This document shows, piece by piece, positions 16,686-25,683 of a DNA stretch of 64,000 nt; position 1 is the first letter of the stretch, and the number at the start of each line of letters is the position of its first letter. The notes below the pieces were generated by a model. The model searched no databases. It worked only from the letters and a program-made list of their open reading frames with translations, and was not told where the DNA came from. Source of the DNA: Thalassospira sp. TSL5-1 (GTDB taxonomy: Bacteria; Pseudomonadota; Alphaproteobacteria; Rhodospirillales; Thalassospiraceae); the NCBI RefSeq assembly GCF_001907695.1, contig NZ_KV880638.1:310882-374881 (forward strand), in the 5' to 3' direction. The position numbers and the translations under genes were made by a program.

Positions 16686-18083
16686 TTAATACGCATTTCG
16701 ATGCACAAACCCATTTACCAAGGTTAAAAACATAATTCGCATATCCAGCCACGGGGACCAGTTCTGGATGTAATACATATCGTGCAGTACGCGCTGGCGC
16801 ATTTTTTCGTCGGTGTCGGTTTCGCCGCGCCAGCCATTGACCTGGGCCCAGCCGGTGATGCCGGGTTTTACACGGTGGCGGGCGAAGTAGCCGTCGATGC
16901 GGGTGCGGTAAAGCTCGTTGTGGGCCGTGGCATGCGGGCGCGGGCCGACCAGCGACATATCGCCGCGCAGCACGTTAAAAAGCTGTGGCAGCTCGTCCAG
17001 GCTGGTTTTGCGCAGGAACGCGCCCAGCGGCGTAATGCGCGGGTCGTTGCGCCGCGCCTGTTGCACTTTTTCCGGTGTATCGGTCATTTTATCCACATAC
17101 ATGGAGCGAAATTTCATCACCCGGATTGTCTCGCCATTAAAGCCGTGGCGCAACTGCGCAAATAATACCGGCCCCCGGCTGGTCGCCTTGACGGCAATCG
17201 CAATGGTTAGCATGAGGGGGGACAGAATGACCAGTGCGGCCGTACCCAGCACAATATCCTCCAGCCGCTTCACCCACCATCCGCGTGCGCCAAAGGGCCG
17301 CATCGCCCGACGTAAAAACGGCAGGCCAGCGAGAATAATCCATTCGCTGGCCACGTCCCCGGCCTGGCCTTCATTCAAATCGGAAATTTCCACCAGATCC
17401 GATGAAATGGCCCCGACATCGTCGAGAATATCGGCATAGCGGATTTTATCGCTGGAATTTACCGCCATTACCACAATATCGGGCTGGGCGACGCGCATGC
17501 CATGCAGGGCATCCCGCAGGCTTTCGCTGGCCTGTGGGCCCGAGATGCCCGGCACAATGCGATGACTTTGAATAATATTAAAGCTGTGGCTTTCGGCCCG
17601 GGCGCGCAATTGCGAAATAATCAGCGGTTCCGGCGCACTGCAAATGAGCGCCACACGCGGGCGAAAATGACCCGCCGTGCCCTTGCGCCGCAGCCAGACA
17701 AACACGCCGATCCGAAGTGCGATCAAAAGGGCGGTACCGGCCAAAAGCGAATAGCCGGTCCAGAGACGGGAGAAATCCTCTGATACTTTGGCAAAATAGG
17801 CAAAAACCAGCATCAGCGCATAGGTGCCCAATTGTGCGGTAAGTAACCGGAACAGGCCGATCTGCATGGTTTCGGGGTTGAGTGTCTGATAGCCGCGGAT
17901 CATGATCATGATCATGAGATACAGCAAAGGCGCCATAAAGGTCGGAACCAGAAAATCGTCGGTCGGGAAAAAGGTATCAAACCGCAGCAGCGAGGCAATA
18001 ACCGCGCCCACCAGCAGCACGAGCACATCGCCCAGCGCAAAAAGGTCGCGTAAAATTGCCTGATTTCTGCCGTGTGTTAACAC
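16686..18083 (-). CDS. Undecaprenyl-phosphate sugar phosphotransferase (WbaP/WcaJ type)
   Basis: The 465-residue initiating transferase has an N-terminal region with four or five membrane helices (residues 12-150), a central nucleotide-binding-like part, and from about residue 275 the bacterial sugar transferase domain. The domain shows KRLEDIVLGTAALVILSP, FAQLRHGFNGETIRVMKFRSM, RKTSLDELPQLFNVL, GDMSLVGPRPH and RHRVKPGITGWAQVNGWRGET. It loads the first sugar-1-phosphate onto undecaprenyl phosphate at the inner membrane. The start is GTG 18083, chosen because AGGGGGA lies about eight bases upstream; a nearby ATG is out of frame. It is the first gene of the long biosynthetic operon. Confidence 0.93.
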   Translation of the reverse strand: MLTHGRNQAILRDLFALGDVLVLLVGAVIASLLRFDTFFPTDDFLVPTFMAPLLYLMIMIMIRGYQTLNPETMQIGLFRLLTAQLGTYALMLVFAYFAKVSEDFSRLWTGYSLLAGTALLIALRIGVFVWLRRKGTAGHFRPRVALICSAPEPLIISQLRARAESHSFNIIQSHRIVPGISGPQASESLRDALHGMRVAQPDIVVMAVNSSDKIRYADILDDVGAISSDLVEISDLNEGQAGDVASEWIILAGLPFLRRAMRPFGARGWWVKRLEDIVLGTAALVILSPLMLTIAIAVKATSRGPVLFAQLRHGFNGETIRVMKFRSMYVDKMTDTPEKVQQARRNDPRITPLGAFLRKTSLDELPQLFNVLRGDMSLVGPRPHATAHNELYRTRIDGYFARHRVKPGITGWAQVNGWRGETDTDEKMRQRVLHDMYYIQNWSPWLDMRIMFLTLVNGFVHRNAY

Positions 18084-18502
18084 CCAGCATTCCCCCTGTT
18101 AAAATCTGGCAAGTTGCACCCCGCAATCTGCCAGCCCTCGTCCCTGTAAGCCTGTTAAGCGTTTTGCACGATCTGTCTGCTGCCAAAAGCAGTATTCACC
18201 CTTTGCACCAGTGTCCCGAAACTGGTCAAACGTATAACTCTGTTAACGCTTTGCCTAGCAAGCTGACAAGAGAAATGGAACTGTCCAAAAGAATAGCAAA
18301 ATCTCGGCTATCATGTCATTCAAATGAGCATGATCTGTTTGATTTGCCGATATTTTTGGTAAGTATTTGAAATGATATAGAGATTTTGAACGATATAAAT
18401 TCTGCCGGATTATGTTGCGTCAGAAAATTTTCACGTCTTTGTCACCCGCTGGTTGCGAGTCTGGCTGCTGCGTCAGGATTGACGTTCTGTCTTTGTGAGG
18501 CG
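18084..18502. other. Intergenic region upstream of the polysaccharide operon
   Basis: About 420 bases without a convincing gene. It holds the leader of the minus-strand operon; a weak promoter-like pair TTGCTA/TTATAC with an 18-base spacer can be read on the minus strand near 18,230-18,260. Nothing repeated or structured was found. Confidence 0.4.
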
Positions 18503-18985
18503 TTAGCCTGTTCGGCGCACCAGGGCTGCCAATACCATTCCGGCGGCGGCACCGCTCAGGCTGGCTGTCATATCCGCAAGGGAGGCAATGCGGCCATTGC
18601 CAAAATGGGCCTGCATCAGTTCCAGGCCTGGGGCACCTAAAATAACCAGCAGCGCGAAAAAAAGACCGGTTTTTCGCCAGCCGCAAACCATGATCGGCCA
18701 AAACGCCATGGCGGCAAACACGCCGACATGAACAAATTTATCGAGATTGTGTTTATCCGTCACGGCAAAGCGGCGTTCTATCCCGGCATAGCCAATCGCG
18801 ACCATTGCCAGCGCCCATAACATCAAACACAAAAAACGATAACGATATAAAAATGCGACGAGCTGCCTCATGAAGCCATTGCCTGTGCCGGGGGCGGGTA
18901 TGTTCTGCGTTGCAAAGGACGTATTGTGTTCATGCTCTTTTGTCTGCGGCAGTTCTTTGCCGGATTGTGCAGTTTTATCAGGCAT
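18503..18985 (-). CDS. VanZ-like small membrane protein
   Basis: The 160-residue protein has a polar N-tail and four hydrophobic helices at about 44-65, 83-103, 107-125 and 134-156. The motif DKHNLDKFVHVGVFAAMAFW and the helix pattern fit the VanZ-like family, whose general role is unclear. Members often sit beside polysaccharide genes, as here. It is transcribed in the same direction as the operon but is separated from it by about 420 bases. Confidence 0.7.
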   Translation of the reverse strand: MPDKTAQSGKELPQTKEHEHNTSFATQNIPAPGTGNGFMRQLVAFLYRYRFLCLMLWALAMVAIGYAGIERRFAVTDKHNLDKFVHVGVFAAMAFWPIMVCGWRKTGLFFALLVILGAPGLELMQAHFGNGRIASLADMTASLSGAAAGMVLAALVRRTG

Positions 18986-19120
18986 GAAATATCCGTTTTG
19001 TCGCGTAAGGGGCTTTAGGGAGCTTAGTGCGCTTAAGCAATATATCAGGACATTCTGGTCGACAACTCTCTGTCTGTGTTTGGCAGTGTTCTTTAGGCAA
19101 AGCCGTTGGTTCGCTGTTTC

Positions 19121-19912
19121 TTAACCATCACTGGGGTGGCTGGGGGCAAAATGCCCGCCCAGTTGATAGCTTTCGCCGGGATGAATGAATTTTGCCACCG
19201 TAATAGGCGTGCCGTGAAACCAGGTGCGCCGGTGCAACACCAGACAGGGGGCGCCATAGGCAATATCAAGCCGTTTGGCGGTGATGTTATCGGCGGCAAT
19301 GGCCTCAATCAGGTGCTGGGCGTCGGAATAAGGCGCATTTTCCAAAAGCCAGGCCGCCGCCGTAATATCGCGAAAGTCCTGGCGGGCAAAGGCCGGGGCA
19401 GCGGCCAGGTTCACCCAGCGATCCTCGATCTGGACGGGCAGCCCTTCTTCGCGATGCAGGCAGATAAAATGACTGAGCATCGCGCCGGATGTTAACCCAA
19501 ACTGGGTGGCAAGGCTGGCATCGGCTTCAACCGTTTCAAATGTGATGATGTCGCAATCATGGCGATGGCCGCGTGCCAGAATATCGCGCTCTATCGCCCG
19601 GATTTCCAAAATCGGTGATTGTGCCTTGCGATCGGCAACATAGGTGCCCGCCCCGCGTGTGCGGGTTAATACCCCTTCGGCCACCAGTTCGCGGAGCGCG
19701 CGGTTGACCGTCATGCGGGATGCCTGAAAAACCGCCACCAGTTCCATTTCGGTCGGGATCTGCTGCCCGGCAAGCCAGTACCCGGAAATGACATTGCGCG
19801 CCAGCACCCGCTTGATCTGGTCATAAAGCGGACCCTTGCCATCAAGGGTCAGGCTGGTAGCGGGCAGTGTTGCGGGCAAATCCTGGGTCAAGGAACGGGC
19901 CTTTTTCGTCAT
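19121..19912 (-). CDS. hutC: Histidine-utilisation repressor, GntR/HutC family
   Basis: The 263-residue protein has an N-terminal winged helix-turn-helix (QIPTEMELVAVFQASRMTVNRALRELVAEGVLTRTRGAGTYV split over about residues 45-85) and a C-terminal UTRA ligand domain (ERDILARGHRHDCDI, EDRWVN, LHRRTWFHGTPIT). HutC represses hut genes and is released by urocanate. It is divergent from hutH, and the TGTATATACA palindromes before hutH and hutI are its probable sites. The frame continues to 20,107 through the operator region, so ATG 19912 is the likelier start, although its ribosome-binding site is weak. Confidence 0.92.
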   Translation of the reverse strand: MTKKARSLTQDLPATLPATSLTLDGKGPLYDQIKRVLARNVISGYWLAGQQIPTEMELVAVFQASRMTVNRALRELVAEGVLTRTRGAGTYVADRKAQSPILEIRAIERDILARGHRHDCDIITFETVEADASLATQFGLTSGAMLSHFICLHREEGLPVQIEDRWVNLAAAPAFARQDFRDITAAAWLLENAPYSDAQHLIEAIAADNITAKRLDIAYGAPCLVLHRRTWFHGTPITVAKFIHPGESYQLGGHFAPSHPSDG

Positions 19913-20230
19913 GTCTGGTTTTGTACCGTTGCCAAAGCGGCAACCGGCTGTAACAGCTAACCTTGATTTTGTTAAATGTATAGATGTTTTTATGTACCTG
20001 TTCGGCCCTGAACTGTCAAAAATATCGCAATAATCCGCCGTGTAGAACAGGAAATCCTTTTCCTTTGCCCGCTTGACAAAAGTCGATTTATAAATTTGTA
20101 TATACATATTGCATCAAAAACGGCCCATGACCCGAAACCGCGCGGGGTGTTGCTCTGCTGATGCTGGCGAAGACATTACAATTGACGGTGCCCGCAAACA
20201 GGGCCTTAACCTGCCGATGGTGAAATAATC
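19913..20230. promoter_or_regulatory. hutC-hutH divergent regulatory region
   Basis: This 318-base gap carries the promoters of hutC (leftward) and hutH (rightward). A -35-like TTGACA lies at 20073-20078 on the plus strand, and the HutC-type palindrome at 20097-20106 covers the -10 position, the expected place for repression. Confidence 0.65.
20097..20106. promoter_or_regulatory. HutC operator before hutH
   Basis: TGTATATACA is a perfect ten-base palindrome lying 19-28 bases after a TTGACA box. The same ten bases occur before hutI. The sequence fits the HutC sites known from proteobacterial hut operons. Confidence 0.8.
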
Positions 20231-21760
20231 ATGGAAACGATCAAGCTTGTACCGGGCGAACTGACACTGGCCCAATTGCGCAAAATTGCCGCTGGCAATG
20301 TGCAGATCGATATTGACGATGCCTGCCGCGAACGGGTTGCCATTGCCGCGGGCACTGTGGAAGAGGTGCTGAAACGCGGCAAAAGCGTTTATGGGATTAA
20401 TACCGGCTTTGGCCTGATGGCAAAAACCCGCATTGATGAAGACAGCCTGCGCGATTTGCAGCGCAATTTGGTGCTGTCGCACTGCACGGGTACGGGCGAT
20501 GCACTGCCTGATGCGGTTGTGCGGCTGATTCTGGCGCTCAAGGTCACAAGCCTTGCCGCAGGTCATTCGGGCGTGCGTCCGCTGGTGATTGATGCGCTGA
20601 TCGCCTTGTTTAACAACGGTATTTATCCGCTGATCCCGGCAAAGGGATCGGTCGGGGCATCGGGCGACTTGGCACCGCTGGCGCATATGAGCCTGGCGTT
20701 GATTGGCGAAGGCGACGTGCGCCATGAGGGACAGATCATTTCCGCAATGGCGGGCCTGGCAAAGGCCGGAATAGAGGGTGTCACCCTGGCCCCGAAAGAG
20801 GGCCTGGCCCTGTTGAACGGCACCCAGGTTTCAACCGCGCTAACCCTTTCCGGCCTGTTTGCCATCGAGGATAATTTTGCCGCTGCCGTTTTGGCCGGTT
20901 CGGTGTCGGTGGATGCCGCCAAGGGCAGCGATACGCCGTTTGATGACCGTATCCACAAACTGCGCCGCCAGCCGGGCCAAATTGCGGTCGCGGCCAAATA
21001 TCGCGAATTGCTGGCCGATTCCGAAATTCGCCGATCCCATGTTGATTGTGAACGGGTGCAGGACCCCTATTCGCTGCGCTGTCAGCCCCAGGTGATGGGG
21101 GCGTGCCTGGATCAGATCCACCATGCAGCCGTCATTCTGGAACGCGAAGCCAATGCCGTGACCGATAACCCGCTTATTTTTCCCGATCAGGGCGATATTC
21201 TGTCGGGCGGGAATTTCCATGCCGAACCGGTCGCCTTTGCCGCCGATATTCTGGCAATTGCCGCATCGGAAATTGGGGCGATTTCCGAACGGCGCATTGC
21301 GCTTTTGATTGACCCGGCAATGGTCGATTTACCGGCCTTCCTGGTGGAAAATGGCGGGTTGAATTCGGGCTTCATGATTGCCCAGGTCACGGCAGCCGCC
21401 CTGGCATCGGAGAACAAAACGCTGGCCCACCCGGCCTCGATCGACAGTTTGCCAACATCGGCCAATCAGGAAGACCATGTTTCAATGGCAACCTTTGCCG
21501 GGCGTCGTCTGGGCGATATTGCCGATAACGTGAATGGTATTCTGGCAATCGAAATGCTGGCCGCCTGCCAGGCGATTGAATTTCGCCGCCCGATGACGTC
21601 GAGCGACGCGCTGGAAAAGGTGATTGCTTCGGTTCGCGAGGTTGCAGCCTTTTATGACCGGGACCGCTATTTCGCCCCGGATATTGCAGCGGTAAAGGCC
21701 CTTTTGAAATCATCGGCCATTCATGGTTATGTTGATGACCTTTTGCCCAGCTTTGCCTGA
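20231..21760 (+). CDS. hutH: Histidine ammonia-lyase
   Basis: The 509-residue enzyme converts L-histidine to urocanate and ammonia, the first step of histidine degradation. The Ala-Ser-Gly triplet that forms the MIO cofactor is at 143-145 within GSVGASGDLAPL. INTGFG (56-61), the QDPYSLRCQPQ-like VQDPYSLRCQP and SANQEDHVSM are also present. Length is normal. The enzyme is cytoplasmic. Transcription from the divergent promoter should be under HutC control. The next gene is hutI, not hutU. Confidence 0.97.
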   Translation: METIKLVPGELTLAQLRKIAAGNVQIDIDDACRERVAIAAGTVEEVLKRGKSVYGINTGFGLMAKTRIDEDSLRDLQRNLVLSHCTGTGDALPDAVVRLILALKVTSLAAGHSGVRPLVIDALIALFNNGIYPLIPAKGSVGASGDLAPLAHMSLALIGEGDVRHEGQIISAMAGLAKAGIEGVTLAPKEGLALLNGTQVSTALTLSGLFAIEDNFAAAVLAGSVSVDAAKGSDTPFDDRIHKLRRQPGQIAVAAKYRELLADSEIRRSHVDCERVQDPYSLRCQPQVMGACLDQIHHAAVILEREANAVTDNPLIFPDQGDILSGGNFHAEPVAFAADILAIAASEIGAISERRIALLIDPAMVDLPAFLVENGGLNSGFMIAQVTAAALASENKTLAHPASIDSLPTSANQEDHVSMATFAGRRLGDIADNVNGILAIEMLAACQAIEFRRPMTSSDALEKVIASVREVAAFYDRDRYFAPDIAAVKALLKSSAIHGYVDDLLPSFA

Positions 21761-21856
21761 TTAATCTTATGTGCCGGTTTGCCAGGGCAGGCCGGGCTCG
21801 TATGACAATCTGAATGACTGCGCCATTGACGTTTTAGCGTGAATGGCGCATCATTA

Positions 21857-21866
21857 TGTATATACA
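21857..21866. promoter_or_regulatory. HutC operator before hutI
   Basis: This is a second perfect TGTATATACA palindrome, extended to ATGTATATACAT at 21856-21867, 29 bases before the hutI start. It shows that hutI has its own HutC-controlled promoter rather than depending only on hutH readthrough. Confidence 0.8.
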
Positions 21867-21894
21867 TATAAACTGCCAAGACAGGGATACAACC

Positions 21895-23124
21895 ATGTGG
21901 GATCATATCTGGATCAACGGTCAATTCGCCACGATGAACCCGGCGATTGACCAGCCCTATGGCACCCTGAAAAACGGGGCCATTGCCATACAGGATGGTA
22001 AAATTGCCTGGATTGGCGCGATGGAGGGTTTGCCAGCCGAGCCCGCGAAACTGGCCCGTCAGGTGAGTGACCTTGATGGGGCGTGGGTCACACCCGGTCT
22101 GGTTGATTGCCATACCCACCTGGTTTATGGCGGCAACCGTGCCGATGAATTTGAAAAACGGTTGAATGGTGTGAGTTACGAGGAAATTGCCCGGGCCGGG
22201 GGTGGTATCCGGTCCTCGGTCACGGCGACGCGCGCGGCCAGCGAGGATGAACTGGTGGCAAAGGCGCAAAAGCGGCTGGACAATTTGCTGCGTGAAGGTG
22301 TCACCACCATCGAAATAAAATCCGGTTACGGACTGCGGACCGAAGACGAAGCCAAAATGCTGCGCGCGGCCCGTCGCCTGGGCCGGGAAAATGAGATTGA
22401 TGTCGTTACGACATTCCTCGGCGCCCATGCCCTGCCACCGGAATATGCCGACGATGCCGATGGTTATATTGACCTCGTATGTTCGGAAATGCTGCCCGCC
22501 ATCGCCGCCGAAGGGTTGGCCGATGCGGTTGATGCGTTTTGTGAAAATATCGCCTTTAACACCGCACAAACCCGCCGTGTGTTTGAGGCCGCACGCAAGC
22601 TGAATCTGCCGGTCAAACTGCATGCAGAACAGTTAAGTGACCAGAAAGGCAGTATTCTGGCTGCTGATTACAAGGCACTTTCAACCGACCACTTGGAATA
22701 TTTGGCGGAAGACGGCGTGATTGCGATGGCAAAGGCTGGGGTAACGGCGGTGTTGCTGCCCGGTGCCTTTTATTGCCTGCGCGAGACCAAATTGCCACCG
22801 ATTGACCTGTTGCGTCAGCATGGTGTCAATATCGCCCTTGCAACCGACAGCAACCCGGGCACGTCCCCAGCCTTGTCCTTGCTGCTAATGGCAAATATGG
22901 CCTGCACCCTGTTTCGCATGACGCCCGAAGAAGCCCTGGCGGGTATTACCCGCAATGGCGCGCGGGCGCTGGGACGCGGTGAGACGCACGGAACCCTTGA
23001 AACCGGCAAGGTTGCCGATTTTGTGGTGTGGGACATCGATAGCCCTGCGGAACTTTCCTATGCCATTGGCGGCAATCCCTGCAAGGCCGTGTTTTATAAA
23101 GGTGTCGAACGTAAAATGGCCTGA
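21895..23124 (+). CDS. hutI: Imidazolonepropionase
   Basis: The 409-residue amidohydrolase opens imidazolonepropionate to formimino-glutamate, the third step of histidine degradation. It has the metal-binding HTH pair (His73, His75) in [32 protein letters not shown] and the [10 protein letters not shown] motif. ATG 21895 has AGGGA seven bases upstream. The in-frame ATG at 21856 lies inside the HutC operator and is not used here. Urocanase (hutU) and the later enzymes must be encoded elsewhere if the pathway is complete. Confidence 0.96.
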   Translation: MWDHIWINGQFATMNPAIDQPYGTLKNGAIAIQDGKIAWIGAMEGLPAEPAKLARQVSDLDGAWVTPGLVDCHTHLVYGGNRADEFEKRLNGVSYEEIARAGGGIRSSVTATRAASEDELVAKAQKRLDNLLREGVTTIEIKSGYGLRTEDEAKMLRAARRLGRENEIDVVTTFLGAHALPPEYADDADGYIDLVCSEMLPAIAAEGLADAVDAFCENIAFNTAQTRRVFEAARKLNLPVKLHAEQLSDQKGSILAADYKALSTDHLEYLAEDGVIAMAKAGVTAVLLPGAFYCLRETKLPPIDLLRQHGVNIALATDSNPGTSPALSLLLMANMACTLFRMTPEEALAGITRNGARALGRGETHGTLETGKVADFVVWDIDSPAELSYAIGGNPCKAVFYKGVERKMA

Positions 23125-23196
23125 TCGAGGGGGGGGCTGAAAGGCCTTCGCGCGTTTGCCTGCTCGGCATTTTCATGCGTGTTTATGACCTTCATT

Positions 23197-23215
23197 ATTA
23201 ATGAGTATCATTATC
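23197..23215. promoter_or_regulatory. Fur box upstream of the AraC-type regulator
   Basis: The reverse strand reads GATAATGATACTCATTAAT, which matches the classical 19-base Fur box GATAATGATAATCATTATC at 16 positions. It lies 57 bases before the regulator start. Iron-dependent repression of this cassette is the inference. Confidence 0.8.
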
Positions 23216-23271
23216 ACTCTTAATGCCATACAATCACCAAAGGGATTGTATGTGTTAAGAAGGTTGGTCAG

Positions 23272-24249
23272 ATGACGCTGTCTCTTGTGGCGCATGACAT
23301 GTCTGCGGGTGTTCTGGAGGTCGATTCAGGCCGTTTATCCGGTTTTATGGCAAAGCAGGGGTGGCAGGAAAATCAGCTTCCTGTCCATTACGGCAGCCCG
23401 CGTTTCGTGACGGGAAATGTCGCGCCGGGAATTTCGATCACCAAAAGCGAATGTTCCCTGAAACAGGATTTCCGATCCTGCGTCGATCATGACGCGCCTG
23501 TTGCCATATTGGGCTTTGGCCTGAGGGGACACAGCAATTTTTCCTTCGGGCGTCGTTCTCCATCGTCTTTGGTGCGACCGGGTGACATATGGCTTTATCG
23601 GCCCGATGACCAGGCCATGTGCCGTCATACGCCAGCGGGTCAGGAATGCCAGATGGTGGCCCTCAAATTCAGTGGTCCCCGATTTGCCGCTGTGTTTGAG
23701 GAAATTAACGACAGCCGTTTGCAGCCCGTTACATCCGATGGTCATGCCCTGCGGTTAACGGCGAATTTGGATATGCCAAATGTGCTGCGTGATTTGCTGG
23801 GTAATCCGCTGGTAACGGGGCTGGACCGCCTGGCAGCCGAAAGTGCCGCGCTGACCTTGCTGGTGGAGTGTTTGCAAAAAACACCAACACCGGATCTTGG
23901 GACTTCCAATGCCCTTTCGCCAGAAGAAAAACGCGCGATTGCCCAGACCCGCGATTTGTTGATCAAGGATCTGTCCTGCCCGCCCGATCTTGAAACCCTG
24001 GCCCGGGCGACGGGATTTACCCATACCCGGCTTAATCGCTGTTTTCGCAAGGCTTACGGGACAACGGTTTTTGCCTGGTTGCGTGACTATCGCCTTGAAC
24101 AGGCGCGCATTTTGCTGGGCCGGGATCATCAAAGCATTACCGATATTGCCTATTTTTGTGGCTTTAGCAGTTCCAGCCATTTTGGCAGTTGTTTTCGCGC
24201 CCGCTTTGGACAAACACCACAGCAATTCCGTCAATGCCCTGATATGTGA
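23272..24249 (+). CDS. AraC-family regulator, PchR-like, of siderophore uptake
   Basis: The 325-residue protein has a divergent N-terminal effector domain and a C-terminal double helix-turn-helix from about residue 220. The DNA-binding part shows LETLARATGFTHTRLNRCF, TVFAWLRDYRLEQARILL, and ITDIAYFCGFSSSSHFGSCFRARFGQTPQQFR. PchR/YbtA-type regulators activate siderophore receptor genes when the iron-siderophore complex is present. A Fur box before the gene and the exporter and TonB receptor after it support this. ATG 23272 has AGAAGG upstream. Confidence 0.87.
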   Translation: MTLSLVAHDMSAGVLEVDSGRLSGFMAKQGWQENQLPVHYGSPRFVTGNVAPGISITKSECSLKQDFRSCVDHDAPVAILGFGLRGHSNFSFGRRSPSSLVRPGDIWLYRPDDQAMCRHTPAGQECQMVALKFSGPRFAAVFEEINDSRLQPVTSDGHALRLTANLDMPNVLRDLLGNPLVTGLDRLAAESAALTLLVECLQKTPTPDLGTSNALSPEEKRAIAQTRDLLIKDLSCPPDLETLARATGFTHTRLNRCFRKAYGTTVFAWLRDYRLEQARILLGRDHQSITDIAYFCGFSSSSHFGSCFRARFGQTPQQFRQCPDM

Positions 24250-24355
24250 CATTCGCCAAATGATGCGCGATGTTCGCCCGGTGATAGCGCCTAATCAGAT
24301 CCCTTTCTAACAGACGAGATCACACGCGTTGTTACGGAACATGGGAAGGGATCAG

Positions 24356-25597
24356 ATGGATCAGGATATTGGCCGCTCAAAAAGGTTTGGGACCACACAC
24401 CGTATTGCCAGGATATTTTTGGTTTGGGCGCTGGTTGTCAATGCGACCGGGCATTCGTTCATTCTAATTGTCATGCCAACCCTGGGGCGGTTGTTGGGGT
24501 TTGGTGATGTACAGACCGGCCTTTTAATCGGAGTGTCTGCTTTGTTGCTGGCACTGTCCGGCCCGTTTTGGGGCGGTTTTAGTGACAGAAAAGGGCGTCG
24601 CCCGGTTTTGTTGCTTGCTTTGATGACGGCCGCCGGTTTTTTGCTGCTTTTAGGCGGGATCATTCATAACCGTGCGGTGTTTGATCATTCCGGTATTTTG
24701 TTTGCTGTTTTGCTGTGCGCCCGGCTTGTTCAGGTGGGTTTTGGTGGCGGGCTTATGCCAGCGGCACAAGCCTGGCTTGCCGATCATTCCTGCCCCGATC
24801 AACGGGCGGGCGCGATGGCCCTGATGGGAATGGCCTTTGGTCTGGGCTCCATTCTGGGCGGTGTTATTGCCTGGCAAATGAGTGCGACGGCACTATTCCC
24901 GGCCCTCACATTGATCGCGGTCTTGATTTTGTCAGCCATGTTGGGGGTGTTTTTAACCCTGCATGATGATGAACGTAAAACAGGCCCGTACCGGGCGAAA
25001 CCCTTGTTTTCTTCTGAAGGGCTGGCGAATGGTTTTTGCAGTTTGCTGCCGTTTCTGGCGGTTACGGTGTGTGGCCTGTCGGTTTATGGGCTTTTGTATC
25101 AGGTAACACCCTTGCGGTTGCAGGATGTTTTTGGCTTTTCCGCCCAACAGGCCATGCAGCAAAGCGGCAGAATGATGATGCTGTCTTTGGCGGGCATGGT
25201 GATCAGCCAGGGGGTGGGCGTGCGCTTTTTACGATGCCATCCCATGACCCTGTTACAAACCGGCGCATTACTTGCCGCATTGGCCATGATGGGGGCGACG
25301 ATGGCGCCAACCCTAATGTTTCTGACATTCTCCATGATTTTGCTGGGCGTTTCGCTTGGTTTGCTGGTGCCGGGAAATCTGGCTCTGTTAAGTCTTGCTG
25401 TGGGGCCCGACGCGCAGGCTCGTGGGGCCGGCATTAATGCCATTGCCCAAGGCATTGGCATGGCAACCGGGTCGGTTGCCGGGGCGGCTCTGTATCAGAT
25501 TTCCCAGATCGCGCCTTACATGCTGAATGTGGTTCTGTTGCTGGTGATTTTGGGCATCTCGCTGTTTTTGCGCCGTAAATATGTGTTCGCAGTTTGA
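24356..25597 (+). CDS. MFS transporter of the iron-uptake cassette
   Basis: The protein has about 413 residues and twelve hydrophobic helices. The loop 2-3 motif GGFSDRKGRRP is the classical MFS signature, and PAAQAWLADHSCPDQRAGAM follows. By position between a PchR-like regulator and a TonB receptor, it may export a metallophore or take one up, as YbtX-like proteins do; the direction is not shown by the sequence. ATG 24356 has GGAAGGGA just upstream and is preferred over the in-frame TTG at 24329. Confidence 0.85.
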   Translation: MDQDIGRSKRFGTTHRIARIFLVWALVVNATGHSFILIVMPTLGRLLGFGDVQTGLLIGVSALLLALSGPFWGGFSDRKGRRPVLLLALMTAAGFLLLLGGIIHNRAVFDHSGILFAVLLCARLVQVGFGGGLMPAAQAWLADHSCPDQRAGAMALMGMAFGLGSILGGVIAWQMSATALFPALTLIAVLILSAMLGVFLTLHDDERKTGPYRAKPLFSSEGLANGFCSLLPFLAVTVCGLSVYGLLYQVTPLRLQDVFGFSAQQAMQQSGRMMMLSLAGMVISQGVGVRFLRCHPMTLLQTGALLAALAMMGATMAPTLMFLTFSMILLGVSLGLLVPGNLALLSLAVGPDAQARGAGINAIAQGIGMATGSVAGAALYQISQIAPYMLNVVLLLVILGISLFLRRKYVFAV

Positions 25598-25683
25598 TAG
25601 CTCCCTGTTCGGCATTTGATCGCGGCTTTTGCCAACACGTCCTAAGCCTTTTGCTCGGATTAATTTGGAAAAGGTGACAAAGG

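Noticed and set aside
21856-21894. hutI starting at ATG 21856
   Set aside because: This ATG is part of the HutC operator. ATG 21895 has a good ribosome-binding site and matches the family N-terminus.
21727-22623. Long minus-strand open frame opposite hutI (298 codons)
   Set aside because: It is a shadow of hutI caused by codon bias and has no recognisable domain.
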